Under the pieces are notes generated by a model, which saw only the letters and a list, made by a program, of their open reading frames with translations, made no database searches and had not been told where the DNA came from. A DNA stretch of 64,000 bases from NCBI GenBank assembly GCA_905221605.1, contig CAJNDS010000502.1:881470-945469 (forward strand). Direction: 5' to 3'. This document shows, piece after piece, positions 29,749-42,522 of the stretch; the stretch's first letter is position 1; the number at the start of each line of letters is the position of its first letter. The DNA comes from Symbiodinium natans (Eukaryota > Sar > Dinophyceae > Suessiales > Symbiodiniaceae). A program made the position numbers and the translations under genes.

Positions 29749-31524
29749 ATGGCCTCCGCGAAGTTCCCGAAGCTCGCCGCGGCCCTCGACGCCCGGTGGC
29801 TCCCTTAGGGTTCGGGGTTTAGGGTTTAGGAGTTTAGGGTTTAGGGTTTGGGGTTTGGGTTTAACCTTTTAGGGTTTAGGGTTTAGGGTTCAGGTTCCAG
29901 GGGGGGCTCTTGCATTCTGCTTCCGGGGTATTTTCCCTTCTACAACCTCATTGTATTGTGGGGTTTAAAGGGAATTTTCATTATGACAGGTGTGGGGGGA
30001 GGATATCCTGAAGCCTCAACATCCCTCGAGATCCACAACCTGAAGAAGGAGAGCTTAGGGTTTAGGGTTTAGGGTTTAGGGTTTAGGGTTTAGGGTGAGA
30101 GAGCAGCTGAGGAGAGGCGCGGGTCGGCGCTGGATGCCGAGTCCCTTCGCAAGCTTCTGGACTCAGAGGCGATGGTGAAGCTCTTCGAAGCCAGGATGCC
30201 AAAAGGCAGTGCCCCTCTTATTCATGGTTTTTTAAACGTTAAAAAGCCGTTAAACAAAAAAACCCAAAAAACCTATATCTTAAAAAAAATAAAAGAAAAA
30301 AGAATCCAAGGCTTAGGATCCCATCTAATTACCCGAGTTAAGGCCAACATTGGGTGCCCTTATTCCTCTTGTTGTGAAAGGTCTTGGTAAAGGTCTTGGT
30401 AGCCCAGTGGCACCCCTTTTGTCACTTTTTTTGGTTCAAGGTTCCCTTGCAAAGTAAGCAACTCAAAAAAGGGGTGCCCCTTACAAAATAGGATGGTTAA
30501 TTACTGGGCTACCCCTAACCAGGTTTAGGATCCCTTCCAATAACCCAGTCCTTAAAGCCAAAAAGGGTGCCTTTTTTTCGTTTCGTTGTGGCCCGGCGGT
30601 ACCCGTTACCCTTTTTGTGCGTTCCGGAATCCCTTATAAAGTAACCAACCCAAAAAAGGGCGCCCTCATCATGACATGGTTACTGGGCTACTACGGTTTT
30701 CTTCCCAGGATACTGGGGAACCTAGGAAGCCAACGCGGACTGCATCTTGCCCGAGACCGCTTGCCCGTCTCCCGCCCCGGGCTCCGCCCCTTGAATCGGA
30801 CCAAAGTTAACCCTAACCCCTAAACACGAAACCCTAAAGCCTAAACCCTAAAACCCTAAACCCTAAACCCCAAACCCCTCAAGTTTCAACACCGGGTCCG
30901 GCTTGCAATTCAAGCCATGTCACGTCCCTAGCACGCACGCACACATCCTAGCCCGCTTCCCGTTTCGGGTCTCGCGCAGATTCCGAAAGTAGCCTGTCGC
31001 CCGGACTTCCACAATTGGCAAGTGCAAGCTTAAGGTTTTCAGCTCAAGGTTTTTGGTGCCTCCAAAACCCTGCTGAAGGTTCCTTTGCCCTAAACCCTAA
31101 ACCCTAAACCCTGTCGAAGGTTCCCAAAGGTCTTGGCGCCACAGCACCCTTCGGCACGGCCCGGCTGCGTGAGATGGCCTTGGCACACTTCGAGGGCACC
31201 GTTGTTCAGGCGGCTTAGGGTTCAGGGGGGATACCGGGTTGTTTTTGGGGTGAGAGTTTAGGGTTTTTGCGGTTTAGAGTTTAGTGTTTTAGAGGTTTAG
31301 GGTTTAGGGTTTAGGTTTGTAGGGTTTGGGTCAGAATTTATTCATAGGGTTCTGGCGAATTACTTATAGGGTCAGCGTGGACACCCGATCCAAGAGCTGA
31401 ACTCCTTGGGGGCTTCAGGGCTCCTAGGTCACGATTTGGCTTCTGCGCTGCTGAAAATGATGAAGTTTTTGCATGATAGAACAAAAATGCATGAACAAAC
31501 ACATCGCATAGGTACATACGTATC

Positions 31525-31559
<35 letters not shown>

Positions 31560-33082
31560 TTTTTCCTATGCTATCTATTTTTGTGGTTTTTGTTTTTTCT
31601 TAATGCCGCCTTCTCCGACAAAGAGGCCATCGATGCCCACTACCATTCGGGCACCGAGGGCGAAGGCTGGACAGCTGAGGAGAGTTTGGCCCTCCACCAC
31701 TTTCTGGCTGCTTTGGAGACTCCGCGGATTTGGTCACTTTGAGGGTTGTTGTTGAGTTTCGGATTCTTTGGGCTTGGGTTTGTGTTTTTTTTGCTAGAAT
31801 CGGCATGTTAGCCATCCTGGCCCTCCTCCCAAAGCCGAGGAGTATCCCATGAATCCAGAGTACACGACCACGCTGGGCGTGCTGCGCGCGTGGTCCCGAA
31901 AGGGCGGAGCCTCCTGGCCAACCATTTAAGGGAGGCTCTTTAAGGGAGGGCTGAGGGTTCCAAAAGGGCCTTAGTTAAGAATCGGTTCAGGCGATTTTGT
32001 TGGGTGTGTCGCGTCCTTTTTGTTGCTCTGGCCGTTTAGGCGGTTTGGGGATCCCTGAAGTACGGAGAGGACCACAAAATCCCAGCTTGGAGGTACCCAG
32101 CCTAGGGCTGTTATGGCCGGGAGTTACCAGTAAGGCAACCGCAGTCATAGCTATGGCCATGCCCGGTTTAGGGTTTAGGGTTTAGGGTTTAGGGTTTTTC
32201 TCCGTGTAGGTAGTACGATCCCCTGCTCCCAGGTCGTGGCTGTGGAGAACACTGTGCTGGGCGGCATCTGGACGCCCGAAGGCAAGCTATCTGAGAGTCA
32301 GGGTATATAGGGATCAGGGTTCAAGGCCTCGGGCGTGCGGTTGACAAGGTAGCGCGTTAAGGTGTGAATACTGTTCAAAGGCATTTTCCCAAGAGCCCTT
32401 CGACCCCAAACGCAGGCTTTGTGTGGCACCCCCTCTCTCTCTCAGCGGCTGCAGGTTGGAATGGTATCCCTGACTGCAGATTCATTCCCAACCCTCATCT
32501 TTCTCTGCGGCTTGGCTACAAAGTTTAGGGCTTTTGAGACTTAGGAGGTGGGAGATGAGGGTTTAGGGTTTAACAGTGAAGCCTTAGCCCTACAAGAGCC
32601 CAGACCCTGAACGTTAAAGCTCCACCGCCCTCCACCCTCACCGCGTCCCCCCCCCCCCCTCCTACGAAGCCCAAAGCGCCTTGAACATCAACACCCTGAA
32701 GCCCCAGCTGAACCGCCCGGACACACTGTACCTAAAGGATCAGGGGACTTAGCAAGTAGGGTTAAAATTAGGGCAACTATAGTTACAGTTCCTTATAACC
32801 CCAATTCGGGTACTTACAACCATACTTACTAAGTCCCCGTGATCCTCCAAAAAGCCCCCCCAAAAAGAACACCCTAAACCCTAAACCCTAAACTAAACCC
32901 TAACCCTAAACCCTAAACCCTGAACCCTGAACCCTGAACCCTGAACCCTGAACCCTGAACCCTGAACCCTGAACCCTAAGAAAAGTCACCCCCCGGGGCC
33001 ACGCAGGTCCGAGCTCGAAGCACTGGATCCGAACTCTGAGCGCGGCCGCGCGTGCACCCTCTGGGAGCAGATGATGGCCTGA
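29749..33082 (+). CDS. Small multi-exon protein of unknown function, about 187 aa
   Basis: Nine exons fit in phase: 29749-29790 (starts MASAKFPKLAAALD), 30031-30052 (22-nt microexon, IHNLKKE), 30107-30205, 31145-31209, 31626-31706, 31840-31908, 32233-32281, 32670-32737, 33014-33082 (ends LWEQMMA, TGA). They sum to 564 nt. Seven donors are GC, the last is GA, and all acceptors are AG. Segments include LRKLLDSEAMVKLFEARMPK, FGTARLREMALAHFEGTVVQ, GWTAEESLALHHF, TTTLGVLRAWSRKGG, VVAVENTVLGGIWTPE and LNRPDTLYLK. The sequence suggests a soluble, mostly helical protein; no signal peptide or membrane segment. I do not recognise the family. Individual exon ends were chosen to keep frame, so some may be off by a codon. 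Confidence 0.65.
30377..30525. repeat. Family I element, copy 2
   Basis: GGTAGCCCAGTGGCACCCC...TTTTTTTGGTTCAAGG...AAAAAAGGGGTGCCCC...TTACTGGGCTACCCC. Ends are inverted complements. It sits in the third intron of gene 3. Confidence 0.75.
30585..30700. repeat. Family I element, copy 3
   Basis: Diverged copy ending CCAACCCAAAAAAGGGCGCCC...GGTTACTGGGCTAC. Confidence 0.65.
32736..32852. repeat. Family E element at a splice donor
   Basis: AGGATCAGGGGACTTAGCAA...TTACTAAGTCCCCGTGATCC: arms of about 25 bp. The element begins at the GA donor of the last intron of gene 3. Second copy at 57411-57531. Confidence 0.8.
32873..32978. repeat. CCCTAAA then CCCTGAA array
   Basis: The unit changes to CCCTGAA for about eight repeats, a homogenised variant, before the last exon of gene 3. 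Confidence 0.9.
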
Positions 33083-33119
33083 CACTGGGCAGGTTCCTAA
33101 GCTCGGTATGCCCTTGGGA

Positions 33120-33215
33120 GATTATCAATAAATAAGTACATATTATATATATACTTATTTATTTATATTTATATCTATATCTATATTTAGATTTATATTT
33201 ATATCTTTTATTTGT
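33120..33215. repeat. AT-rich simple repeat in spacer
   Basis: TAAATA/TATATA stretches in the 360-bp spacer between genes 3 and 4; I see no gene there. Confidence 0.8.
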
Positions 33216-33445
33216 TTCTCCCTATTGGGTTTGAGAGAGGACAATATGTAAGAATAGTTGTCAGAGGGCTTTAAGGGACATCCTATAGTGAAGGACAGAC
33301 TTGGAGCTCTAAGAGTCGAAGAGCTTCGGCTTCACGCGCTGTGAGCTTGGCTGCTGCGGAGTCGCTGATACCACGGATGGTTCTGGGAACGTGAAGCTCG
33401 TGCAGGTGGGGGGGGGGGGCTTGTTCATAGAATTGAGTGCACTTC

Positions 33446-36400
33446 ATGAGAGATACCTTCAACTATTGCTCGGAGGTTGTCGAACATGTCCCCAAAATGG
33501 GCAACCCACAGGTGAGGCCCTGTGAGCAGTTCTTCCTCAGATGTCCCCCCCTCAAGAGGAGAGGAAGGTCCTGGAGCGGAATGCCGAGCTCTGAAGCTAC
33601 TGCTTGCAAAACAGTGCCACTGCTCCAACTCCGGCGCGGCTTCGGCTCGGGCACCATGTTTGGCCACTTGGGCCCTTGCGCCCGTCACGCTGCGAATGGA
33701 TTGCCGTGCCATGCTACAGGTGGGTGGTTGTCAAAGCTGTTTTTTTTTGGATCCCGATTATAATACGGCACCGAATATTTAGGGTACCCCAAAAAGGGAT
33801 CATAGTTTTGACAACCACCCAGGTATCAGAAGGTCCTCAGAAGGTGAAGAGGAGCTGTCTTGCCGAGACGTGCATTGTCTGAGACATCGCGCAAAGAGCC
33901 GCGAGAAAGGGCGCACTCTTCTTGGGAGGTTCAGATTCTCCGCCAAAGGTGCCCCCCCACCCCTCCGAACAGCCCTAATGCCCCCACCCCTCTAGAGTAG
34001 GCCACTTCTTCCCTTCGGGGTTCCCTTCTCCGCCCCTTTAAGCAAAAAAGGGCGCCCTTTTAAATTCACGGGTTACTTTTGGGTCTACACAGAGGCCTAA
34101 ATAGGGAGCGAATAACTCCTCCTTGTTCTCGGAGGTCCCGTTTGCGCATGCCGTGGTGCTGGACCACCTGTTGGCCCGACCTTCGGAGAGTCATGCTGCT
34201 GGTTTAGGGTTTAGGGTTTAGGTGTTAAAGGGAAACCCGGGTTGTCAGCGTCATGGTTCTGAGGGGGTTTTGGGTTTAGGGTTCTGAGAAGGGTTAGAGC
34301 TTAGTGGGGTCCCAAACCCTAAACCATGGGGCTTGACATGAATGTCGAAACGGTTCCGAATGTTATAATAGGGTCCTATTTCCTTGCGAGCTCCGAAAAA
34401 ATGTGGCACTTCGGGCGGTTTTGGGGGTTTGGGGTTTGGGGTTTGGGGTTTGGGGTTTGGGGTTTGGGGTTTGGGGTTTGGGGTTTGGGGTTTGAGTTCT
34501 TTATGGCTCTTGGGCCCGAGACAGGAAACCCTACACCCAGAACCCTAAACCCCTAAACCCCTAAACCCCTAAACCCCTAAACCCCTAAACCCCTAAACCC
34601 CTAAACCCCTAAACCCCTAAACCCCTAAACCCTAAACCCTAAACCCTAAACCCCAAACCCTAACCCTCAGCAGCCCCTCCCCCTCCCCCACTCGGGGGAC
34701 CCTGGGATGCTGAGGGCATGCCGCAGCTCTGGCCAGTCTTGGAGGCAGGAGGGCGTACCCTAAGGATCCATGTACCTGTAGAGTATAGGGTTTAGGGTTT
34801 AGGGTTTAGGGTTTAGGGTTTGGGGTTTAGGGTTTAGGGTTTGGGGTTTCGGGTTTTGGGTTTGGGGTTTAGGTTTAGGTTTGGGTTTGGGGTTTGGGTT
34901 TCGGGCTTATATACACTTGGGCTTGAAAGGGGTTCTTAAAAAGTAGCTGTAGGGCCCCAGCATATATTGTATAGGTACACGGTTTTGTTATATGTATATA
35001 TATATATGAATATATATATATATATATATGTATAGGGATGATTTCTCCATGCTACTGGCGTCCCAGAGACCCCGCTGTCCAGAACTCGGGGAATGTTCTA
35101 ATACTGGGATCTCGCTGACAGTTGAAGGCGCATGCCCTGAGCAAAAAGGGGCGTTGGGGTCTCTGGCTTTTGGTGGCGAGCTGAAGGTTTTCAGAGGGCT
35201 TTGGGTGTTTTTTGAGGGTTTTCTGTTGGGCTTTTTAGGGCGGATCGACTGCTCTCAGATTGTCCGCTGTGTGCCCGCCCCCCCCCCCCCGCCCCAGGCC
35301 TTGCTGAAGAACCGGCTCAGCGATCAACAGGGCCCACCACTGGAGGTGACGATTTAGGGTTTGGGGGGTCAGATTTTAGGGTATAGGGTTTAGGAGGCAA
35401 CTTCAGAGAGTTCCCAGGCGGATACCTTGCAACAAGGGTTCTATAACAAGGCTCCTAGAAGAAGGCATACCTCAGGGGTGTAGTGGGGAGACTACCCTGA
35501 ACTGGCCCAAGAGAGTTCCCCCAAAGCCCAAAGCCCAAAACCCTAAGACCCTAAGTCTAGGGCCCGGAGGCCTCAGTAGGCTTCGCCTCCTGAAGAAGCA
35601 AGGGGCGCAAAGTTAGGATTTGGGGTTCTGTGATTCGAGCCTCGAAATCCGAGCCTCCCTAAACCCTAAACCCTAAACCCTAAACCCTAAACCCTAAACC
35701 CTAAACCCTAAACCCTAAACCCTAAACCCTAAACCCTAAACCCTAAACCCTAAACCCTAAACCCTAAACCCTAACTGAAGCACCAAGTGATAGGGTTTTG
35801 GGTTTTGGGTTTACGGATCGTGGACCCCAAAGCCCACCGCCTAACTTCAAAGGGAGCCTGGAGTTTGTTCAAGGGGATGAAGTGCACATGGCCGGTTCCG
35901 AAACTGTTTGTCTCTTTTAATTTTTGTTGGGGGGGGGGGTTCGGTTTTTAGCGCTCTTCGCGTGTGGTAGTTGGGATGTCCCTTCCGTACACTAACAGTC
36001 CTTTATAGGGATTCTATAGTACCCCCCTAGGTACAATCAATCCCCATAAAATCCCCCATAAACCCCCATAAAGGTCCCCTGCGAGTATAAGAGGGGGTGT
36101 TCTTGGGAGAGCACCACCTCTCTCCCAAGAAGCTGTGAGTGGGCGAGCACCCTGCGCAGAGCATCCCCAGCCCTTGCTCGATGTTGTGAGAGAACCCATA
36201 TTGAAGCTTAGTTGCAGAGCAGGTAACCGTTAACCTTTTTGGGGTACTAGAATCTCCTTAGTAATCCCGAAGGTTAACCTTGAGTCCCCAAGGATACTGG
36301 ACAACTATTGAAGCTGGAAGCTCTCCAGCACCCACACGCTGTGAAGACATCACAGGCAAACCCCCGAAACCCCTGAGACCCTAAACCACCAAACCCCTAA

Positions 36401-39400
36401 CCCCAAACCACCCAAACCACCTGCTAGGGTTTAGGGCTGTGCCCCGCTCTCACACCAAACCCTAACCCCTAAACCCCACCCGCAAGTTCAGAACCGAAAG
36501 AGTAGTCAGCCAAGTTGGAGCGACATCGGGTGGGGGCGGGGCGGGTTAGTCTCAAAGATGCCAAAGTTCAGGGTTTCGGGCTTGCTTGCAGGGTTTAGGG
36601 TCTAGGGTCTAGTGTTTAAGCCCATGGGTAGTTCAGTTCTAAGTAGGGTTTTCAGTCCGTACCTGCAATATGGTTATACGTGAGCACCTGTCACTACCCA
36701 TATGCAGGGACCCCCGAGGGAGCTTGAAGGCATTGGGTGTTTACCGGGCCCTTGCTGCTTATAATTCTTCATTCTTGTCATATTAAATAATTCCCAATAA
36801 GGAATAAAAAATGATCATCTTCAATAGAACCCCAACAAGGAAGTAGTGTAATTACTACTATTCTTCCCAAGAAGGAAAAAAGTCATCATCTTTAATATAA
36901 CCCGAACAAGGAAGCTTTTTTCAGCGGCTTTCCAGCTGCCAGGACTTCCTCCACCAGCGCGTCTCACGAAGTCGGGCCGCAGGGGAGCTGCTCTGGAGGC
37001 CGCTGCCTCTCCGAAAAGATCTGAGGGCCCTAAACCCTAAACCCGCTAAACCCTAAACCCCCTAAACCCTAAACTCTCTTTTGGCTTTCGGGCTTCGAGA
37101 ATGAGGATCTCCGAGGGCTTAAGGGCAAAACTGGAAGCCTAAACTAAGCCCCATGAGGAAATTGGGAGTTGCAAGTTCATTCGATGGCTAAGGCGTTTTG
37201 CCATGTTCCGAGCTCAAGCGCTCTCAAGTTCACACAGATACTCTAGGATGGCTATTTCCAACAGCAAAGGGGGTTTATGTACCCAAGAAACGACAGTCGC
37301 CTTACAGGAAACGCAACGTTGGAAGCCCCCCACGTGACGCCTCGAGGCTCCCAAACGATCTGTAGAGAGCCATCAAGTACCCGTAAAGCCCTTACAGCCC
37401 CAAAACCGAAATCCCTACAGCCCTGAAGCCATCAAAAACCCTTCAGCCCGAACCCCAAACTCCTAAAGCTCTATAAGGCTTATATAAGCAGGAAACCCTG
37501 TCATGCGAGTTCAAGTTGTCCAGGCACCGGGCGCGGCAGGGGCGGCTGCAAGAAGCCTCGGAGGCAGAAGCGGAGGAGGGTTTGTCACGACTCCCCATCC
37601 AGATCACTCTGCTGAGGTTTAGGGTTTAGGGTTTAGGGGTTAGGCGTTTAGGGTTTAGGGTGCTGAAAGGGGTCGTAAAGTAGACCCCGAATCCCTTGAG
37701 ATGTTTTCCTCCTCAGCGCCCACATGTGAGAATCACACGTCATTCTTTCGGGGTGCTGCACACGAGGGCATTTCTGCAGTGTGGAGCACAGGGTTTTCTC
37801 CCAAACGTGGTTTTCCCTGTGCCCCCAGTTTCATGAAGGAATCAACCCTAAGCATGACATCGCCTACACTGCATCTGCCCCGTGTGTAGGATAATTCTTT
37901 CTGCTTCCGCGACTTGAGAGGGGTTAGCCCAGGACGAAAGGAAGTTTCATGGTCCGCAAGGGGCTGGACTCGCCATTAGACCCCCCGTGGAAGTTTTCAA
38001 TTCACAGAAGCAGGTATTGCTCCTCATCGCGGAGTCCAAGAACGAGTGCTCACTTGAGGAGCGCGTCGGGGACTTAAGAGCCATCTTACGAGTCTCCAGC
38101 AGGCTCCGCAGGCTTGTGCAAGTTGGGTGCCCAAGTTCTTTTTGGGGCCTCGGAGAGATGCAGATGCAAGGAATCTACACAGACTTGCTGCGCACAAATG
38201 ACGTCAAGCTTGTAACTGATGGCCATGCAAGTCGGTATTTCTGGGTTCATCGTGCGTCAACAACAGGCGCAACTACCCCCTCCAAAAAAGGGCTGGGCAC
38301 GAAACAGGCTCAACAAAAAAGAGCGCTGACAGAAGTTGAGCAAAGGTGCGCTAGAAGCATTTTGTCATCCCAGGTCCGCTACTTGGACCAAGCGCGACAG
38401 GCACCGGGTTGCGCCAGCATGCCTGTCTCCTACTTGGGGGATGACATAATACCCATCCTTTTTGAGGTTCCACCTTATACTAGCAGTCCTTAACAGGGAT
38501 TAAAATAGATAGGGGGTACTAGAATCCCTACGCAGGACTGTTAATATAAGGGAGAACATCCCAACCCGTAATACCCGACCGACAGCAGTTGCAAACTTGC
38601 AACCTTCAACCCTAAGGCCACAACGCCCTGAACTTCCCTCAGACACCACAAGCCTGAAACCCTGGCATGCACCCCCCCCCTTGCTTTCCTGTCCGCGAGC
38701 TTCTGGCTTCGAGCTCTGCTGGGGCGTAGGGTTTCTAAAATTTGTAGGGTTTCTAGGGCTTCTAGTGGTTCATCTGCATTGGGGACCTCTTGTGGTACCC
38801 CAAACGATAAGGGATCCACGAAATGTTTCCGGCAGCAGCGAGCTGAATATGCATCGGCCCCCCATAACTTTAGGTTTGGCCCCCAAGTTCAGAGGCGAGA
38901 GCTGCACCCGGAAAGAAGTAGAGCCACAAGACGCCAAGCAAGTGCCGGTTCGGGGCCAACTCGGCATGGCTTGCCGACGCCTGGCCCGAAGAGCAGGGGG
39001 CCTCAGAGGAAGCCTGCTTTCGGTATTCCTGAGGCACTCTTCTTGCCTGCAGGTTTAGATGGGTGATACCTACAAATGAAGGGTAGTTACTAGTAAACTG
39101 TAGGGAAACAGAGTCCCAGGTTGGGTTTTGAGTGCTTTCATTTCTGGGTGGCTCTGATCCTTCTTCAGGCTCTTGCCTGTTACCCTCAGGCTCCTTTACC
39201 GTCAGCTTTCTCTTGGCAATCTCTCGGAAGAAAGCTTCTGCTTCGCAAGAGGTCGCTTGTGTACAGCATGTGCCGCTTGCAGCCGCGGATGGAGAACCGA
39301 ACTCGAGCTGCAAAGCATCGTGAGCCCCAGGCGTTCCTCACGGCCGGGTGCACCTGCGCCGCCCTGCAGGCTGATTGTGTTTCGTGAGCCCATGGTTGAA

Positions 39401-40360
39401 TGCATGGCCATAGAGGGACCTCTTTCAAGTAGAATGGGTCTTTGATTGAATATTGGGATTTTGCAAATTAGGGACCAGGATAATAATGGTGGCGCCAAAC
39501 CGCCACCAAAAAGCCGGGGTTTTTGCCTTCCGCGGCACAGACATGTCGTCTGTGCAGAGCTCTGCACGTTAAGGCGTAAAAAGCTACCCCAAATTACTAT
39601 TTGCTTAAGAACCCCGCCAGAGAAGTAATCCCTATATTGCCCTTATAAGGAAGAATTGTGCAGATTCTTTGGGGATTCTTAAACGAATGGTAGCAAAGGA
39701 CCCTTGTCTAAAGTCTGGAAGCCGCCACCGACACAACAACCGAACGGCACCGTCGGAATCTAAGTTTTGAGCTCTGCTTGGTGTACCAGTATTTAGTGCG
39801 GTTCCCATTAAAAATGCCACCAAGGAAAACCCCCCCATACTTCGATCAGTCCGACATTCCGCATCGTTACATCAGGAGGCAAAGACGATGCGATATCATG
39901 CCACTGACCGAGAACCAGAAAACTGGAGAATCAATTCAGAGCTTGCTTTCTGCTGGTATACTCTGAGATGAGCCCTCGTGCTTTTTGCAACTCTGAACCC
40001 GAGGTTCTCTAAACACTTGAGAAGCCTAGACCTTACAGTAAAGCCTAAACCCTAAACCTGGCTTGCTCCTACTTCTACCAGCAGTCTCCAGCTAGGCGGG
40101 CTTGAGGGCCCCGATGATCCTTACCAAGCACTTGCTAGGGATACTGCTGCCCCTAAACCCTATACCCTAAACCCTAAACCCCTGAAGCAGGCCAGCCGAA
40201 GCACATGCCGGGCGTTTGCAGCAGGACCTCCAACATCGAAAGCCCGAAGGTTTAGGGTTTAGGGTTTCGGGTTTAGGGTTTAGGGTTTGAACCCTGCAGC
40301 CAAGAACCTGAGCAAATTCCAAGACCCTGGAGCCCTCCGAGCCCACAACCACAAACAGAG
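33446..40360 (+). CDS. Multi-exon gene(s), product unknown
   Basis: Exons 1-5 fit in phase: 33446-33719 (ATG start, in-frame stop just upstream), 33823-33948, 34109-34201, 34671 to about 34770, 35298-35345. Segments: FGSGTMFGHLGPCARHAANG (Cys/His-rich), SSEGEEELSCRDVHCLRHRA, VPFAHAVVLDHLLARPSESH, GPWDAEGMPQLWPVLEAGGR, ALLKNRLSDQQGPPLE. Further candidates, phase not resolved: 35853-35900, 36111-36220, 36922-37022, 37505-37614 (FKLSRHRARQGRLQEASEAE), 37933-38466 (a long exon with LLLIAESKNECSLEERVGDL and LTEVEQRCARSILSSQVRYL), 40076-40151, 40290-40350. Introns 1 and 2 are short GT-AG introns built from elements. I recognise no family. The set may be two genes, since no terminal exon was identified. 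Confidence 0.5.
33720..33822. repeat. Family C element exactly forming a 103-bp GT-AG intron
   Basis: GTGGGTGGTTGTCAAA opens and TTTTGACAACCACCCAG closes; the arms pair, and the element ends coincide with GT and AG. Flanking frames join (HATG into IRRSSEGEEEL). The second copy, 51893-52003, is bounded by CATATG on both sides. Confidence 0.85.
34013..34093. repeat. Family J element within intron 2 of gene 4
   Basis: GGGGTTCCCTTCTCCGCCCC...AAAAAAGGGCGCCCTTTT...GGGTTACTTTTGGGTCTA. Similar sequence at 8457-8530 and 22021-22081. Confidence 0.55.
34426..34495. repeat. GGGGTTT array
   Basis: About ten perfect GGGTTTG units, a telomere-variant block, followed at 34541-34640 by CCCCTAAA units ahead of exon 4 of gene 4. 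Confidence 0.93.
35658..35775. repeat. CCCTAAA array
   Basis: About 17 perfect units upstream of the candidate exon at 35853. Confidence 0.95.
35971..36027. repeat. Family A element, 5' half
   Basis: TTGGGATGTCCCTTCCGTAC then ACTAACAGTCC to AGTACCCCCC. The 3' half is missing. Confidence 0.65.
38464..38562. repeat. Family A element at a splice donor
   Basis: GGTTCCACCTTATACTAGCAG ... GGACTGTTAATATAAGGG then AGAACATCCC. The open frame of the preceding exon ends GAG and the element supplies GT immediately after, so the element end could be the donor. Confidence 0.75.
39130..39313 (-). other. Antisense coding-like ORF segment
   Basis: The minus-strand frame reads CEAEAFFREIAKRKLTVKEP then EGNRQEPEEGSEPPRNES, highly charged and protein-like. 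The + strand frames here are also open, so strand is uncertain. Confidence 0.3.
39586..39700. repeat. Family D element
   Basis: TACTATTTGCTTAAGAACCCC ... CTTATAAGGAAGAATTG ... GGGGATTCTTAAACGAATGGTA. Confidence 0.75.
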
Positions 40361-40641
40361 AAAACCGATTTTGGGATTATTTGGTTTCTGTTTGGGGGGA
40401 CAGGAGGAGAGTTCGAAAATACCTCTTCATGGCTCAGAGGGAGGGGGGTGCGGCGGGATCCCTCAAATAAGGATTACAGTTCTCTCCTAAGGGGCACGCC
40501 TTGTTTCGGAAGAAAGAACCATGACGAACAGAGCATTCAAAACTTAAACTCCTGAGCTAGCGTCCTGATCACAAAACTTGAACAAGCCTTGAACCCGAAA
40601 TCACAGCCACGGTATCCTAAACCCATTTTCACCCACGACCC

Positions 40642-42480
40642 ATGGCAGTATGTGCAGAAGATCCAGGAGCTGCAGCACCACACATACAAACGCCGCTGAT
40701 CTACTCCGAGGCAGGCCATCGAAGGAAAGTGCAGCTTTCTGGAGTACGCAATGGGCAGTGCAAGTCCCATTGCTTGACATGGCCGCTCCATCTTTCTTAA
40801 ACTCTACATACCCACACCACCATGGCACAACGATCAGTTGAGATGTATCTACTTTTACTGATCTTGTTGTCCGAGAGTGTCAGACTCTTCAGGCTTTCTC
40901 CAAGCGATTGGGTGCCGAGGTGTTTCTGCCCCTCGGCGGCCCTAGAACCCTACACCGGGCACCTGCACCTGGACATGTTCTAGAACGCAGCACCAACCCC
41001 AAGACCCCGAGGGTCCAAAAGCTCTTTCTTTGGCTCGAGCTGGTGGTGTAATGGATATTTTATCTTCAAAATCTACGGAGGTAATCAGGGGATACACTGG
41101 TACTCACAGAAGCTCCTGTATTGTCCCATACACACCCTAAACCCTAAACCCCAAACCCCTGAACCCTAAACCCTGAACCCTAAACCCGAAACTAAACCCC
41201 CTTCTCATCCCCGCAGAGGAAGTTGGACTTACTCCAGCCCTCGGGGTCATTCAAGTTGCGGGGCATTGGCGAGACCGTGCTCGAGGCGCTGGGTTTTAGG
41301 GTTAAACTACGATTTGCTTAAGAATCCCTCCCTATATTACCCTTAATAAGGAAGAATATCTTGTGTTGTTTCGGGGTTCTGAAGCAATTAGTAGGTTGAA
41401 GGGTTGCAAGGGTGTAAGGCTTTCAGGGTTAAGGGTTTTTAAGGGTTAGAGGCTTAGAGGGTTAGAGGTTAGGATGTTCCCCCTAGATTCTACTACGTCA
41501 TGAATAGGGACCATTCTAGGGGGTACTATAATCCCGAGTAAGGGCTGTTAGTAGCAGGGGGAACATCCCAAGTTCGAGCCTTAGAGGGCTTAGCGCTCAG
41601 GGTTGAAGAGGATCAGAGGTGACATGCCGGCCGCTTTACTTGCAGGTTGCGTTGATGTTAAGAACTTTTGTTGCGATCCCTTGCAGTTTAGGTTCAAATT
41701 CAGTTGGTTTTAGAGTTTAGGGCTTCACCTCTTCAGCCCAGGACTTTCGAAGTTTAGACTCAACAGTCCCCTTCAGGCTGCTCGCTGTGGCCTCCTACTG
41801 TGGACCGGGGGGGGGGGGCCCCATACATGGTGTTCTACGTAGGGCGCCTTTAATGCGCAGTGGGAGTTACCATGTACCTCAAGAGGCAAATATTCCAAAC
41901 AATCAAAGAAAACCAGTACCTTCTCTGACACTCTGAGGCATTTTAGCCTACTCTTAGTCCTTGCTTGAAGGGTTGATCTGATTTCGGCTTTTTGCCCCTC
42001 AACCCTGAAGCTCTTCGCAGGCCAAGCGCAATGGTGCCTCATGCATCGTGTCCTCCAGCGGAGGGAACGCCCCCTGGGTTGCAAGTCGGACTTAGTTAGT
42101 CCCCTTGAACTCCCAGTGACAAGCCGCTAGAAGGCCATGCATGCAGAAAAGTTGGGTTTAATTGAGTTGTCTTGTGGACCAAGGCAGTAAACAACAATAG
42201 TACTAACACCCTAAAACCCTAAAACCCCAAAACCCCAAAACCCCAAAGCCCCAAAAACCCAAACCCAAAACCCCAAAACCAATCTTGAGAGCCAGACAGA
42301 GGCCGGCTTGGCAGCGGCCTTCGCAGCGCGTGCTTGCGGGCTGCCCTGCACGGCACAGGGCTCAGAGGGTTTAGGGTCTCGGGTTTGGGGTTTAAGTTTT
42401 AGGGTTTGGGGTTTAGGTTTAGGGTTTGGGGTTTAGGTTTAGGATTTAAAGGTTTAGGCTTTATAGTTTTTGGGGAGGAG

Positions 42481-42522
<42 letters not shown>

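Noticed and set aside
30736-30792. Coding-like stretch NADCILPETACPSPAPG in gene 3
   Set aside because: Exons 30107-30205 and 31145-31209 join in phase directly through a GC donor and AG acceptor; this piece is not needed and overlaps element-rich DNA.
33425-33712. Minus-strand ORF of 95 codons over gene 4 exon 1
   Set aside because: The adjacent element has GT-AG ends only on the + strand, and the + frame continues in phase through three further exons.
40632-40698. Frame reading HDPWQYVQKIQELQHHTYKRR followed by a stop, as the last exon of the preceding gene
   Set aside because: The overlapping frame from ATG 40642 gives PHIQTPLIYSE, the N-terminus of serine dehydratase, and joins in phase to the next SDS exon.
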